Origin: Pseudomonas fluorescens
GTDB taxonomy: Bacteria > Pseudomonadota > Gammaproteobacteria > Pseudomonadales > Pseudomonadaceae
Length of the DNA: 64,000 nucleotides
Reading direction: 5' to 3'
Assembly (NCBI RefSeq): GCF_902497785.1
Contig: NZ_CABVHK010000008.1
Coordinates: 62,001-126,000, forward strand
Shown here: positions 8,548 to 19,068 of the stretch, one piece after another
How the letters are laid out: every line of letters starts with the position of its first letter
Position numbering within the stretch: the first letter of the stretch is position 1
Position numbers and translations under genes: made by a program
Notes under the pieces: generated by a model
What the model was told of the DNA's origin: nothing
The model's input: the letters and a program-made list of their open reading frames with translations, nothing else
The model's database searches: none

Positions 8548-9869
8548 TTCAGCCCCCAATTTTTCAACCGCTGCTCCAGGTTTTTCAACGCAATCCCCGG
8601 GTGATTCATCGTGGCTTCGGGAAGACCGCTGGCGGTGAGAATGTCCGGCAAAGCCGACAAGTGATCGGCATCCGCTCGCAATCTTTCATACAGACCCTCT
8701 GAGTCGCCGATGACTGCCAATGCATTACACACTTCTCGCCACTTGACCTCGCCGGCCACTTCCAGATCTTTGGGCCATTTTGTGGTGCGTGTAACGCCCT
8801 CGTCGTCCATCACCATAGGCGCCAGGTCGTAGATCGGCGCGAGGCGGAAGAAGTCTGGACCACGAATGATTGATGTGTTCCGTCCATGATTGTCCGAGTT
8901 GCCCAGAATTTTATTGAGCAAATCGCGGCGCAGATAATCGGACACCAGATCAGGAACCAAGTGGGCCTGGCCCGCTTGAGTCCACAGTCCGACAAGTAGC
9001 TGAATCACCTCAAGATGGTTCATGTAGCTGCCTGGCACTGTCACGCCGGCCAGCGAATAGATGGATTCAACTGCCGACCGCTCAACCCCTTGAGCGGTCA
9101 CTTTACGGTCAAAGCGCTTCATCCAGAGACTGGGTTTAGTCGCCTCTTCCAGCGCCAGCCCCTCTACGTCGATCGTATCGATGCCCAGAACATTCAAGGC
9201 CTTGTAGTAGTGAAACTCGCTTCTGAGAATGACCTGATCATTATGAGCCGCTTTATTGCGGGCAAACTTTACAAACCAGTGCTGCACGACTTGGTCGTCG
9301 CTCAACACTGCATCTGGGTACAGCAGGCCATTGCGACCTTCTGACATCAGCAGCTTCGGAGCCTCGCCTCCCGCCCCCGTTGCGCCCCCAATGGCTGCGC
9401 CTTGCTCATAGGCGTACTCCAGAAAGGTATTGTCGCGGGCGATTACTTCCGCACGACGAAAACCTACGGCGGGCCTGTCGTCTGCAAACTCAGCGGACTC
9501 CTTGACCCGCAGGTGGCCGATAGGCGCCGGAGTGCTGCGCCCCAATAGAAACAAATCAGCGCTGATGCCGTCAGGTTTGTCTTGACCGACACGTCCCATT
9601 AGAAAGCGTTTGGCGGCTCCCGCCGGAGCGATATCGAACAGAAAAGCAGGTGCCTTTTTCAACGAAAAACTATCCCAATCCAAAGCCAGCCTGGCGCTGA
9701 CCGCTTTAGAAAAAGGCAATTGCATCGATTCAAGATTGTTAGCCACATAGTCAGTTTTATAAGCGAACCGACACGGGCCTTCGAAACCTTTTTCCGGATC
9801 GGTGAACACCAGCGTCATCGCATCCAGCCAGTTACCGGAGGTGTATAGCTGCAACGTTAATGTGTACAT
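8544..9869 (-). CDS. hipA: HipA-like serine/threonine kinase toxin
   Basis: A 441-residue HipA-family protein. Visible family motifs are GGATGAGGEAPK (about 161-172, glycine-rich loop), a conserved Lys in FVKFA (199-203), EFHYYK (218-223), the catalytic loop GNSDNHGRN (323-331) and the metal-binding YDLAP (347-351). All kinase residues appear intact, so it is probably active. HipA kinases phosphorylate aminoacyl-tRNA synthetases or related targets and slow growth, and are neutralised by HipB. Translation starts at the ATG at 9869 with AGGTGG upstream. Two similar palindromic sites lie just upstream. Confidence 0.85.
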   Translation of the reverse strand: MYTLTLQLYTSGNWLDAMTLVFTDPEKGFEGPCRFAYKTDYVANNLESMQLPFSKAVSARLALDWDSFSLKKAPAFLFDIAPAGAAKRFLMGRVGQDKPDGISADLFLLGRSTPAPIGHLRVKESAEFADDRPAVGFRRAEVIARDNTFLEYAYEQGAAIGGATGAGGEAPKLLMSEGRNGLLYPDAVLSDDQVVQHWFVKFARNKAAHNDQVILRSEFHYYKALNVLGIDTIDVEGLALEEATKPSLWMKRFDRKVTAQGVERSAVESIYSLAGVTVPGSYMNHLEVIQLLVGLWTQAGQAHLVPDLVSDYLRRDLLNKILGNSDNHGRNTSIIRGPDFFRLAPIYDLAPMVMDDEGVTRTTKWPKDLEVAGEVKWREVCNALAVIGDSEGLYERLRADADHLSALPDILTASGLPEATMNHPGIALKNLEQRLKNWGLK

Positions 9870-9878
9870 GACACCACC

Positions 9879-9934
9879 TGCAATTTACTGCATTTCAAGA
9901 CTTATAAATCGAATTCTGGATGCAATATAGTGCA
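9879..9934. promoter_or_regulatory. Twin palindromic operators upstream of hipA
   Basis: TGCAATTTACTGCA (9879-9892) and TGCAATATAGTGCA (9921-9934) share the pattern TGCA-N6-TGCA and differ at only two positions. Their centres are 42 bp apart, about four helical turns. The first lies 10 bp before the hipA start. This is what a HipB dimer operator pair should look like; protein binding is inferred. The same AT-rich 233-bp gap holds the start region of the divergent autotransporter gene. Confidence 0.55.
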
Positions 9935-10102
9935 GTTATAAACACTTCACACCCCTTAATTACGCATTAAAATGCATTTCACCACCATTTGATTACGATC
10001 ACACGCATTACATTGCACATGAGGTTGCTCCTCCAGACATCATTCTGTAAAAACCCTCCGCTATACAAGACGGCCCGCTTATAACAAAAAGGCTGTCCAC
10101 CC

Positions 10103-13051
10103 ATGCCGTTCTCGCCCCAGCGCCTGGCGCTTGTTATCGCCCTGCTGATCAGCACCAGCGCCGTCCACGCCAAAACCGTGCAGATCGACACCGCGACCAC
10201 CGCTGCGCAAACCCTCGGTGGCAGCGACACGTTGACGGTGTCGGCGCCGGGCAGCATTTCCAACAGTGGCAAAACCGTATCCCTGAAGGACAGCACCAGC
10301 GGCGCGGGGGTGGTGATCGATAACTCGGGCATGATCATTTCCACCGGTGGCCGGGCGATCGATAGCAACGGCGACCTTACGCAGGCCCGCATCTACAACC
10401 GCAGCGGCGGGCAAATCCTCGGGTTCAACGATGCGCTACGCGTCGACAGCAACTTCGTCAGCGGCCGTTTGCTGATCGATAACAGCGGCCTCATTCGCTC
10501 GACCACCGGCCAGGGGCTGGACCTGGACGCGCTGCGCAGCGCCGGTGTCCAGACCAGCATTATCAACCGCGCGGGCGGGCTGATTCGCGGGGACGCCAGC
10601 GACGGCATGAAGACCGGCGCCAACGCGACGATCACAAACTACGGCGAGATTTCCACGGGTGATGCTCTAAACGCCGATCAGAAATTCGACGGCATCGACA
10701 TTGATACGGCCACCGGCGTCAACGTGACCAACTACGGGACGATTTCCGGCGGCCGCCACGGCATCACCACCGACCTTGGCGCCACGCTGGTCAACTACGG
10801 ACAAATCACCGGTCGCAACGGTTCGGGCTTCGGCTCCGATGGCGACGGCACGGTGATCAACCACGGGACGATTACCGGCGCCTACTCGGGGTTGCAGCCC
10901 AACGGGGATGGCGATGGGGTGGACATCGACAAGCTCGCCCACATCGAAAACTACGGCACCATTCAGGGCGTCGGCGCGGGCGGCGTGGACAAGGGCGGGT
11001 TCGCCAACGGCAGTGAAGGCATCGCGCTCGGCGGCGGTTATGTGCTGAACGCCAAAGACGCGCTGATCAGCGGCGCCAGCAGTGCCATCCTGGTGGACGA
11101 CGGCAGCGGCGGTTCGGGCATGGCGGCAACCACGCTGGAAAACTTCGGCACCATTCGCGGGCTCGACGGCTTCGGGGTGAAATTCGTCGGAGAGTTCGCC
11201 GACAGCGTGATCAACGGCGGCACCATCAGCGCCAGCAACGGCCTGGCGCTGGATCTCGGCGGCGGCAGCGACAACCTGACCTTGCGCAACGGCAGCCGCT
11301 TCATCGGCACGGTCGACGGCGGCACCGGTATTGACCGGGTGGTGATGGACGACACGGCGGGCGGCAGCTTCGGCGCCAGTCGTAATTTCGAATGGCTGGA
11401 GGTCAAACAAGGTGCCTGGACGCTCACCGGCAGCGGTGATTTCAGCGATGGCGGCGCGGTGCGCAACGGCGCAATGCTGATCAACCAGGGCGGCATCGCC
11501 GGCAGTCTGACGGTGGACGCAGGCGGTGTGTATGCGGGCGGTGGTTCGGTGGGCAATCTGCGGGTCAACGGCACGCTGCAAACCAACACGCAACTGGGCA
11601 CCGCGACGGTCGTTCATGATTTGAGCTTCGGCAACGAAGCGACGCTGGCCTACGGCGTCAATGCCGACGGCAGCAGCGCCCCGATAAAGGTCGGCGGCAT
11701 CGCCCACCTGAATGGCGCCACCCTGGCCGTGAATCCCGGCAGCGGCACCTACCCGTGGCAAAGCCAATACACCGTACTGCAAGCCGCAAGCGTCAACGGC
11801 ACGTTTGGCAAAGTCACCAGCGACTACGCATTCCTGACCCCGACGCTCGCTTACACCCCGACTCAGGTCGATCTGACGTACACGCGCAACGACATCGCTT
11901 TCAACGAATTCGCCGCCACCGGCAACGGCGGCAGCGCCGCCAACAGCCTGGCGTCGATGGGCAAAAACAGCGCGCTCTACAACGCACTGCTCAACACCAC
12001 CCATGCCACGGCAGGCGCGGCAATCGAGCAACTGGCCGGCGCGAGCAACGCCAATCTGACCAGCGCTACCCTCGGCGCCAGCAGCCAGGTGGGTGGCAGC
12101 ATGCTCTCGGCCATGCAACAAATGGGCGGCGGCGCAGGCTTGCTGGTGGGTCTCGATCAGCGCGACACACCGGTCCTGGCGGCCAGCGGCGTTCCATCCC
12201 AGGCGCGCAATCTCAATGACCCGAACGCCCAGGGCCGACTCTGGCTGCAAGCCATCGGCGGCTACGGCAAGCTCGACGGCGAACAGGGCAGCAGCGGCCT
12301 TGAGCAACGCACCAAAGGCAGCGTGCTGGGTGCTGACTGGGCGCTGAATCCGCAATGGCGCCTGGGTGTGCTCGGCGGTTACTCGAAGACCGATCTGGAT
12401 GCCACCGGCGTCGATGGCAATGTCGAAAGCTGGCACGCCGGGGTCTACGCCTTGCGTCAAAGCGGACCCATCGCGTTGCGCCTCGGCGCGGCTTACAGCG
12501 GCCATCAAGGTGAAAGCAAACGCACCATCGCGTTCAATGGTTTCAACGACCGGCCCAAAGGCGATTACGACGCTGACAGCCAGCAAGCGTTCGCGGAATT
12601 GGGCTACGCACTGGGCAGCGGCCGACTTAGCGCCGAACCCTTTGCCAACCTCGGCTACCAGCGTTATCACCGCGACAGCTACCAGGAAAAAGGTGGCGCC
12701 GCTGCGTTGCAGGTCGACGGGCAAACCCAAGACAACTTCAGCAGCACCTTCGGCCTGCGGCTGGCGCACTTGAGCAGCCTGGATAACGGCATGAGCCTGA
12801 CGCCGCGCATAACCGCGGGCTGGAAGCACACCTATGGCGATGTCAGCAACTCCACCCGCCAGGCCTTCGTGGTGGGCGGCACAGCGTTCAGCGTCGAGGG
12901 CAGTTCGCTGGATCGCGACAGTCTGGTGCTGGAGGCCGGGCTGGATCTGGGCATTTCGGCGCGGCATTCGGTGGGGCTTGGGTACAGTGGCGAAATCGGC
13001 AGCAACAGCCGTAATCATGGCTTGATCGCGCAGTGGCAAATGAGTTTTTGA
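10103..13051 (+). CDS. Autotransporter (type Va secretion) with repeat-rich passenger
   Basis: A 982-residue autotransporter. It has a signal peptide (RLALVIALLISTSAVHA, cleavage about residue 23) and a beta-helical passenger with many loosely repeated blocks: IDNSG-I-STGG, NYG-I-SGG and similar, about residues 60-400. A PerC-like region with GGSFGASRNFEWLEVKQGAW follows, and then a C-terminal beta-barrel from about residue 715 (GRLWLQAIGGYGKLDGEQ), ending in the required aromatic residue (QWQMSF). The barrel exports the passenger across the outer membrane. The passenger has no recognised enzyme or adhesin motif. The next gene encodes a paralog with a shortened passenger. Confidence 0.9.
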   Translation: MPFSPQRLALVIALLISTSAVHAKTVQIDTATTAAQTLGGSDTLTVSAPGSISNSGKTVSLKDSTSGAGVVIDNSGMIISTGGRAIDSNGDLTQARIYNRSGGQILGFNDALRVDSNFVSGRLLIDNSGLIRSTTGQGLDLDALRSAGVQTSIINRAGGLIRGDASDGMKTGANATITNYGEISTGDALNADQKFDGIDIDTATGVNVTNYGTISGGRHGITTDLGATLVNYGQITGRNGSGFGSDGDGTVINHGTITGAYSGLQPNGDGDGVDIDKLAHIENYGTIQGVGAGGVDKGGFANGSEGIALGGGYVLNAKDALISGASSAILVDDGSGGSGMAATTLENFGTIRGLDGFGVKFVGEFADSVINGGTISASNGLALDLGGGSDNLTLRNGSRFIGTVDGGTGIDRVVMDDTAGGSFGASRNFEWLEVKQGAWTLTGSGDFSDGGAVRNGAMLINQGGIAGSLTVDAGGVYAGGGSVGNLRVNGTLQTNTQLGTATVVHDLSFGNEATLAYGVNADGSSAPIKVGGIAHLNGATLAVNPGSGTYPWQSQYTVLQAASVNGTFGKVTSDYAFLTPTLAYTPTQVDLTYTRNDIAFNEFAATGNGGSAANSLASMGKNSALYNALLNTTHATAGAAIEQLAGASNANLTSATLGASSQVGGSMLSAMQQMGGGAGLLVGLDQRDTPVLAASGVPSQARNLNDPNAQGRLWLQAIGGYGKLDGEQGSSGLEQRTKGSVLGADWALNPQWRLGVLGGYSKTDLDATGVDGNVESWHAGVYALRQSGPIALRLGAAYSGHQGESKRTIAFNGFNDRPKGDYDADSQQAFAELGYALGSGRLSAEPFANLGYQRYHRDSYQEKGGAAALQVDGQTQDNFSSTFGLRLAHLSSLDNGMSLTPRITAGWKHTYGDVSNSTRQAFVVGGTAFSVEGSSLDRDSLVLEAGLDLGISARHSVGLGYSGEIGSNSRNHGLIAQWQMSF

Positions 13052-13253
13052 TTGTATGAAAAGGGCTCGTTCGCGGATGGGTTGTAGGTAGAAGCAGCAT
13101 TGAGGCATCGGCAGAAGCCCTGATTGCATTGCAGCCAGCGTCTTTTCCGCAAAACCCTCGGAAGATGCCCGCGCCGCCCGCCGGAACGGGCTGACATCAA
13201 CAAAATCAGCCGTCTTTTAGAGTTTGGCCTCCTGTCAAAAGAGGCCGAACTCG

Positions 13254-15398
13254 ATGCCCGTTCAACACAAATACCGACTGCAACACCTCGCCATGGCGAT
13301 AGCGCTTTCGCTGGGCTGCGCTGAATCTGCGTTCGCCGAAACCCTCGCTGATGCGGCGCCAGACGATCTCATCACCCGACTCGATGCTTTCATCAGCCGC
13401 GTAGACATCGAGCGAACGTCCATCAATAAAGCAGCTGAATGGAACGAGTTGAAACTGGACGAGCGCGATGATCTGGTCTCGGTAGTCAGTAAAGGGGCGT
13501 CTAAAAAGTCAGCGGATGGCGGCGGGGGCATGAACGTCTTGCAACTCAATGCCGCCAAAGGGGGCTCATTTGGTGACACTCGAAATTTCCACGCACTGGA
13601 CGTCACAAAGGGTAAATGGACGGCCAGTGGCGCTGGTGATTTCGAAGTCGGCGTGTTGGTACGCCCCGATGCAACCCTGACTAATGATGGAACCATCATC
13701 GGCGGAGCGATCACGCAAGGCACCTTGGTCAATAACGGCTCGATTGGCGGCCATGTCTTCGTGGATGAAAAAGGCACGTTCAGTGGCAAGGGAGCCGTGG
13801 GATCTCTTGAAGTGCATGGGCAGCTTATGGTCGACCGTAAGGCGGGCGCCCCAACGGTGAACGGCGATATGAACCTTTCCAGCAAGGCCGTTCTGGCCTA
13901 TGAGGTGCATCCCGACAGCAGCGCAGAAACCATCAGAGTCGCCGGCACTGCCAGCTTGGGCGGCGCTACGCTGAAGATCGACACAGTACCGGGCGACTAT
14001 CCGCAAAGCAGCCTGTACACCCTGATTGAGGCACAAAAGATCGAGGGCGAATTTGGCAAGATCCTCCACGATCTGGCCTTCATGGACGCTACCCCGCAAT
14101 ACCGTGAACAGAGTGTTGGCCTGATTTACGCTCGTAACGATGTTCCCATCGAGAGCCTCGCCACATCCGATAACGCAATGGAGTTCGGCAAAAGCATCAC
14201 AGAGCCGCCGATGCCGACCCATGCGCAAATGCCTGATGACAGTGCAATGTCCGGCGGCACCGACACAGCGCTCTCGACTCCCTCTGGCTCGTCGCCTGCC
14301 GATTCCGAACCGCTCGCGTCGGCTGACATTCCCGTCACGGCAGCGATACCAGCCACTGCAACGAACGCGGCCATCACCGCCCTGCTCGTCTCCAACAAGG
14401 CAACAGCCTCTATGGCTCTCGAGCAATTGGCGGGTTCCAGCAACGCCAACCTTGCCAAAACGACGTTGAGCAGTGTCGCCCCCGTCAGCGGCAGCCTGCT
14501 TTCGGCCATGCGCCAGCTGGACAGCGCCCACGGTTCCAACCCGATGCGCGATGCTCCTCGTCAGGCGGCCGGCAATGCAGATACCGGCAGGGTCTGGCTG
14601 CAAGCACTTGGGCACGGAGGCAAGCTGGATCGCGATATAGAGCCGCTGCAACACTCGACCCGAGGCCTGCTGATGGGCGCGGACTGGAGCATCGACGAGG
14701 AATGGCGCCTGGGCGTCATGGGCGGCAAATCCCGGACGCGGCTGGACAGTCGCGAACTGGAGGGAGGTCTCGACAGCTGGCACCTGGGCGCCTACGCATT
14801 GCTTCAAAGCGGCCCGCTGTCGATCAGGCTTGGCGCGACTTACAGCAACCACGATGGCACCACTGCACGGCGGGTAGCTTTCTCAGGGTTTAGTGATCGC
14901 CCTGAAGGTCGTTATGACGCCAGCACTCAGCAAGCCTTCGCTGAACTCGGCTATAACCTGGGCCGCAATAACATCAGCATCGAGCCGTTTGCCAGCCTTG
15001 GCGTGCAACGCTATCAACGCGACGGCTACACCGAAAAAGGTGGGGCGGCGGCGCTTAAGGTCAACGAACAGGCGAAAACCAACATGAACAGCACGTTGGG
15101 ACTGCGGGTGGCGATGGTGGACACCCTGAGTAACGGCATGCGACTCACGCCTCGATTCAGCGCTGGCTGGAAACACACGTACGGTGACGTCTTCACAAAA
15201 ACCAGCCAACGCTTGGTCACTGGCGGCCGCGACTACACCGTTTACGGTGTTGAACTGGATCGCAACAGCCTGCTGGTGGATGCCGGTCTGGATCTTGGTG
15301 TCTCGGCCCACCACAGCGTGGGCGTCGGCCTCACCAGCGACATCGGTAGCGACAGCCGCAATCACGGCGTAATGGGCCAGTGGCGAATGGCGTTCTAA
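13254..15398 (+). CDS. Autotransporter paralog with truncated passenger
   Basis: A 714-residue autotransporter closely related to its upstream neighbour. The start ATG at 13254 (ribosome site AAAAGAGG) begins a clear signal peptide (LAMAIALSLGCAESAFA). The repeat-rich passenger of the neighbour is absent: only about 75 residues come before the shared block GGSFGDTRNFHALDVTKGKW. The shared region then continues with an extra Ser/Pro/Ala-rich insert around residues 340-385 and a complete beta-barrel ending QWRMAF. Barrel motifs match in order (GRVWLQALGHGGKLD, DSWHLGAYALLQSGPLSIRL, QQAFAELGYNLG). It probably arose by tandem duplication followed by passenger loss, and may display only a short domain. 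Confidence 0.88.
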   Translation: MPVQHKYRLQHLAMAIALSLGCAESAFAETLADAAPDDLITRLDAFISRVDIERTSINKAAEWNELKLDERDDLVSVVSKGASKKSADGGGGMNVLQLNAAKGGSFGDTRNFHALDVTKGKWTASGAGDFEVGVLVRPDATLTNDGTIIGGAITQGTLVNNGSIGGHVFVDEKGTFSGKGAVGSLEVHGQLMVDRKAGAPTVNGDMNLSSKAVLAYEVHPDSSAETIRVAGTASLGGATLKIDTVPGDYPQSSLYTLIEAQKIEGEFGKILHDLAFMDATPQYREQSVGLIYARNDVPIESLATSDNAMEFGKSITEPPMPTHAQMPDDSAMSGGTDTALSTPSGSSPADSEPLASADIPVTAAIPATATNAAITALLVSNKATASMALEQLAGSSNANLAKTTLSSVAPVSGSLLSAMRQLDSAHGSNPMRDAPRQAAGNADTGRVWLQALGHGGKLDRDIEPLQHSTRGLLMGADWSIDEEWRLGVMGGKSRTRLDSRELEGGLDSWHLGAYALLQSGPLSIRLGATYSNHDGTTARRVAFSGFSDRPEGRYDASTQQAFAELGYNLGRNNISIEPFASLGVQRYQRDGYTEKGGAAALKVNEQAKTNMNSTLGLRVAMVDTLSNGMRLTPRFSAGWKHTYGDVFTKTSQRLVTGGRDYTVYGVELDRNSLLVDAGLDLGVSAHHSVGVGLTSDIGSDSRNHGVMGQWRMAF

Positions 15399-15436
15399 CC
15401 CACCACTGACACAACGCAGTACCTGTGGAGCGGGCC

Positions 15437-15547
15437 TGTGGTGAGGGGATTTATCCCCGTTGGGCCGCGTAGCGGCCCCAGCATTTCAAAGTTAGTGCGC
15501 GTATACGACTGCTTCGCAGCCGAACGGGGATAAATCCCCTCACCACA
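15437..15547. repeat. Perfect 25-bp inverted repeat enclosing two smaller hairpins
   Basis: Arms 15437-15461 and 15523-15547 are exact reverse complements and contain GGTGAGGGGATTTATCCCCG. Between them sit GGGCCGCGTAGCGGCCC (15462-15478) and a GACTGCTTCGCAGCC hairpin. Part of a REP unit (GGCTCGCTCCCACA) follows at 15549. It lies between convergent genes (autotransporter and pycB) and may act as a bidirectional transcription end. It is a compound REP-like element. Confidence 0.75.
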
Positions 15548-15642
15548 AGGCTCGCTCCCACATCTTTCTGCAAAAAATCAGACAAAAAAAAGGGGAGCAC
15601 ATGCCCCCCCGAGGTTTAAAACGGTGTATCGAGGCTGTTAAC

Positions 15643-17451
15643 TCAGCCTTCGATCTCGATCAGTATTTCGCCCGGATTTACCCGGTCGCCCTTGGCCACA
15701 TGGATGGCCGTGACTTTGCCGGCGATGGCAGCCTGAACTTCGGTCTCCATCTTCATCGCTTCGGTGATCAGCACGGCCTGGCCGGCTTTTACTACGTCGC
15801 CTTCCTTGACCAGCACATCGACGATGTTGCCCGGCATGGTGGTGCTGACGTGGCCCGGCGCAGTGGCTTGCTTGCGTTTGCTGCTGCCGCCGCTGACGAA
15901 TTCGTTGAGCGGTTCGAACACCACTTCTTCCGGCATGCCGTCGATGGACAGGTAGAAGTGACGCTTGCCTTCAGCCTTGACGCCGACACCGGTGATGTCG
16001 ACGCGGTAGGTTTCGCCGTGAACGTCAATGACGAACTCGGTTGGCACACCTTCGCCACCGGCAGAGGCCACGCCGCCCGCTTCTGGAATCGGCAGCAACA
16101 CTTCCGGAGTGAGGGTGCCGGCAGCACGCTCCTCGAGGAATTTACGGCCGATGTCCGGGAACATGGCGTAAGTCAGCACGTCTTCTTCAGACTTGGCCAC
16201 GGCGCCAATTTCGGCACGCAGCTTGGTCATTTCCGGCTTAAGCAAATCGGCAGGTCGAACGTCGATCACTTCTTCGCTGCCGATTGCCTGGCGACGCAGT
16301 TGTTCGTTCACGGTGCCCGGCGCCTTGCCGTAGCCGCCTTGAAGGTAGAGCTTCACTTCGTTGGTAATGGTCTTGTAACGCTCGCCGGCCAGCACGTTGA
16401 AGAACGCCTGGGTGCCGACGATCTGCGAGGTCGGCGTCACCAGCGGCGGGAAGCCGAGGTCTTCGCGAACGCGCGGGATTTCCGCCAGTACTTCGGCCAT
16501 ACGGTTCAGAGCGCCCTGCTCTTTGAGCTGGTTGGCCAGGTTGGAGATCATGCCGCCCGGCACCTGGTTCACTTGCACGCGGGTGTCGACGGCGGTGAAT
16601 TCGCTTTCGAACTGGTGGTACTTCTTACGCACGGCGTAGAAGTACAGGCCGATCTCTTGCAGCAGTTCCAGATTCAGGCCGGTGTCGTACTCGCTGCCTT
16701 TGAGGGCGGCGACCATCGACTCGGTGCCTGGGTGGCTGGTGCCCGAGGCAAAACTCGAAATCGCGGTGTCGATGTGGTCGGCGCCGTTTTCGATGGCCTT
16801 GAGTTGGCACATCGTCGCCAGGCCAGCGGTGTCGTGGGAGTGGATGAACACTGGCAGCGACTGCTCGGATTTCAACGCCCTGACCAGTTCGCCGGTGGCG
16901 TATGGAGTCAGCAAGCCGGCCATGTCCTTGATCGCCACCGAGTCGCAACCCATGGCTTCCATTTGCTTGGCTTGCGCCACGAATGCATCGATGGTGTGCA
17001 CCGGGCTGGTGGTGTAGGCGATGGTGCCTTGGGCATGTTTGCCGGCAGCTTTCACTGCTTCGATGGCCACGCGCAGGTTACGCACGTCGTTCATCGCGTC
17101 GAAGATGCGGAACACGTCAATGCCGTTGACCGCAGCCTTGGCGACGAAAGCTCGGACCACATCATCGCTGTAATGGCGGTAGCCCAGCAGGTTCTGGCCA
17201 CGCAGGAGCATTTGCAGGCGGGTATTAGGCAACGCCGCACGCAGTTGGCGCAGACGCTCCCATGGGTCTTCTTTCAAAAAGCGTACGCAGGCGTCGAACG
17301 TGGCGCCGCCCCAGCATTCCAGCGACCAATAGCCGACTTTGTCGAGCTTGTCGCAGATGGGCAGCATGTCTTCGGTGCGCATGCGGGTGGCGAGCAGCGA
17401 TTGGTGGGCGTCGCGCAGGATGGTGTCGGTTACGTGAATTTTCTTGGACAT
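15643..17451 (-). CDS. pycB: Pyruvate carboxylase subunit B (carboxyltransferase + biotin carrier)
   Basis: A 602-residue subunit that transfers carboxyl from carboxybiotin to pyruvate, making oxaloacetate for anaplerosis. The N-terminal TIM-barrel carboxyltransferase begins VTDTILRDAHQSLLATRM. A biotinyl domain lies at the C-terminus with the biotin lysine in EAMKMETEV. The same sequence class is often labelled oxaloacetate decarboxylase alpha (oadA), but there are no beta/gamma membrane subunits nearby and pycA is immediately upstream, so pyruvate carboxylase fits. The start is the ATG at 17451 (MSKKIHVTD) with GAGG upstream, overlapping the pycA stop; the longer frame lacks a start signal. 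Confidence 0.93.
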   Translation of the reverse strand: MSKKIHVTDTILRDAHQSLLATRMRTEDMLPICDKLDKVGYWSLECWGGATFDACVRFLKEDPWERLRQLRAALPNTRLQMLLRGQNLLGYRHYSDDVVRAFVAKAAVNGIDVFRIFDAMNDVRNLRVAIEAVKAAGKHAQGTIAYTTSPVHTIDAFVAQAKQMEAMGCDSVAIKDMAGLLTPYATGELVRALKSEQSLPVFIHSHDTAGLATMCQLKAIENGADHIDTAISSFASGTSHPGTESMVAALKGSEYDTGLNLELLQEIGLYFYAVRKKYHQFESEFTAVDTRVQVNQVPGGMISNLANQLKEQGALNRMAEVLAEIPRVREDLGFPPLVTPTSQIVGTQAFFNVLAGERYKTITNEVKLYLQGGYGKAPGTVNEQLRRQAIGSEEVIDVRPADLLKPEMTKLRAEIGAVAKSEEDVLTYAMFPDIGRKFLEERAAGTLTPEVLLPIPEAGGVASAGGEGVPTEFVIDVHGETYRVDITGVGVKAEGKRHFYLSIDGMPEEVVFEPLNEFVSGGSSKRKQATAPGHVSTTMPGNIVDVLVKEGDVVKAGQAVLITEAMKMETEVQAAIAGKVTAIHVAKGDRVNPGEILIEIEG

Positions 17452-17462
17452 TGTAGTGTTCC

Positions 17463-18878
<1,416 letters not shown>

Positions 18879-18909
18879 TTGGAGTTTCCCTTGAGCCGGT
18901 GGTACCCAC

Positions 18910-18956
18910 GACCTGCTAGACCAGGTCGACGCGTGACCAAATGTTTCAATTTGGTC
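18910..18956. promoter_or_regulatory. Two perfect inverted repeats in the pycA leader
   Basis: GACCTG-N6-CAGGTC (18910-18927) and GACCAAAT-N6-ATTTGGTC (18935-18956) lie 32-78 bp before the pycA start. They can form two neighbouring RNA hairpins in the pycA leader or serve as protein-binding sites. No T-run follows, so a simple terminator is unlikely. Their role in regulation is inferred from position only. Confidence 0.4.
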
Positions 18957-19015
18957 GCAGCCCCACACTAGTCCCCGCAAGGGATAAACAAAAATGATTA
19001 ATTATTGGGTTAGAC

Positions 19016-19031
19016 ATAAGTAAAGACTTAT
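19016..19031. promoter_or_regulatory. LysR-type operator candidate before the LysR gene
   Basis: ATAAGT-AAAG-ACTTAT is a perfect interrupted palindrome with the T-N11-A spacing typical of LysR-family sites. It sits 38 bp upstream of the LysR start, in the gap shared with pycA. Autoregulation and control of pycA are plausible but inferred. Confidence 0.45.
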
Positions 19032-19068
19032 AGTAGATCCATCAATCTGCGGCAGGAGCTTTCAAAAT

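Noticed and set aside
10667..13129. 820-codon open frame opposite the first autotransporter
   Set aside because: It is a shadow caused by GC-rich third positions; the plus-strand gene has a signal peptide, repeats and a barrel, while the antisense protein has no recognisable domain or start signal.
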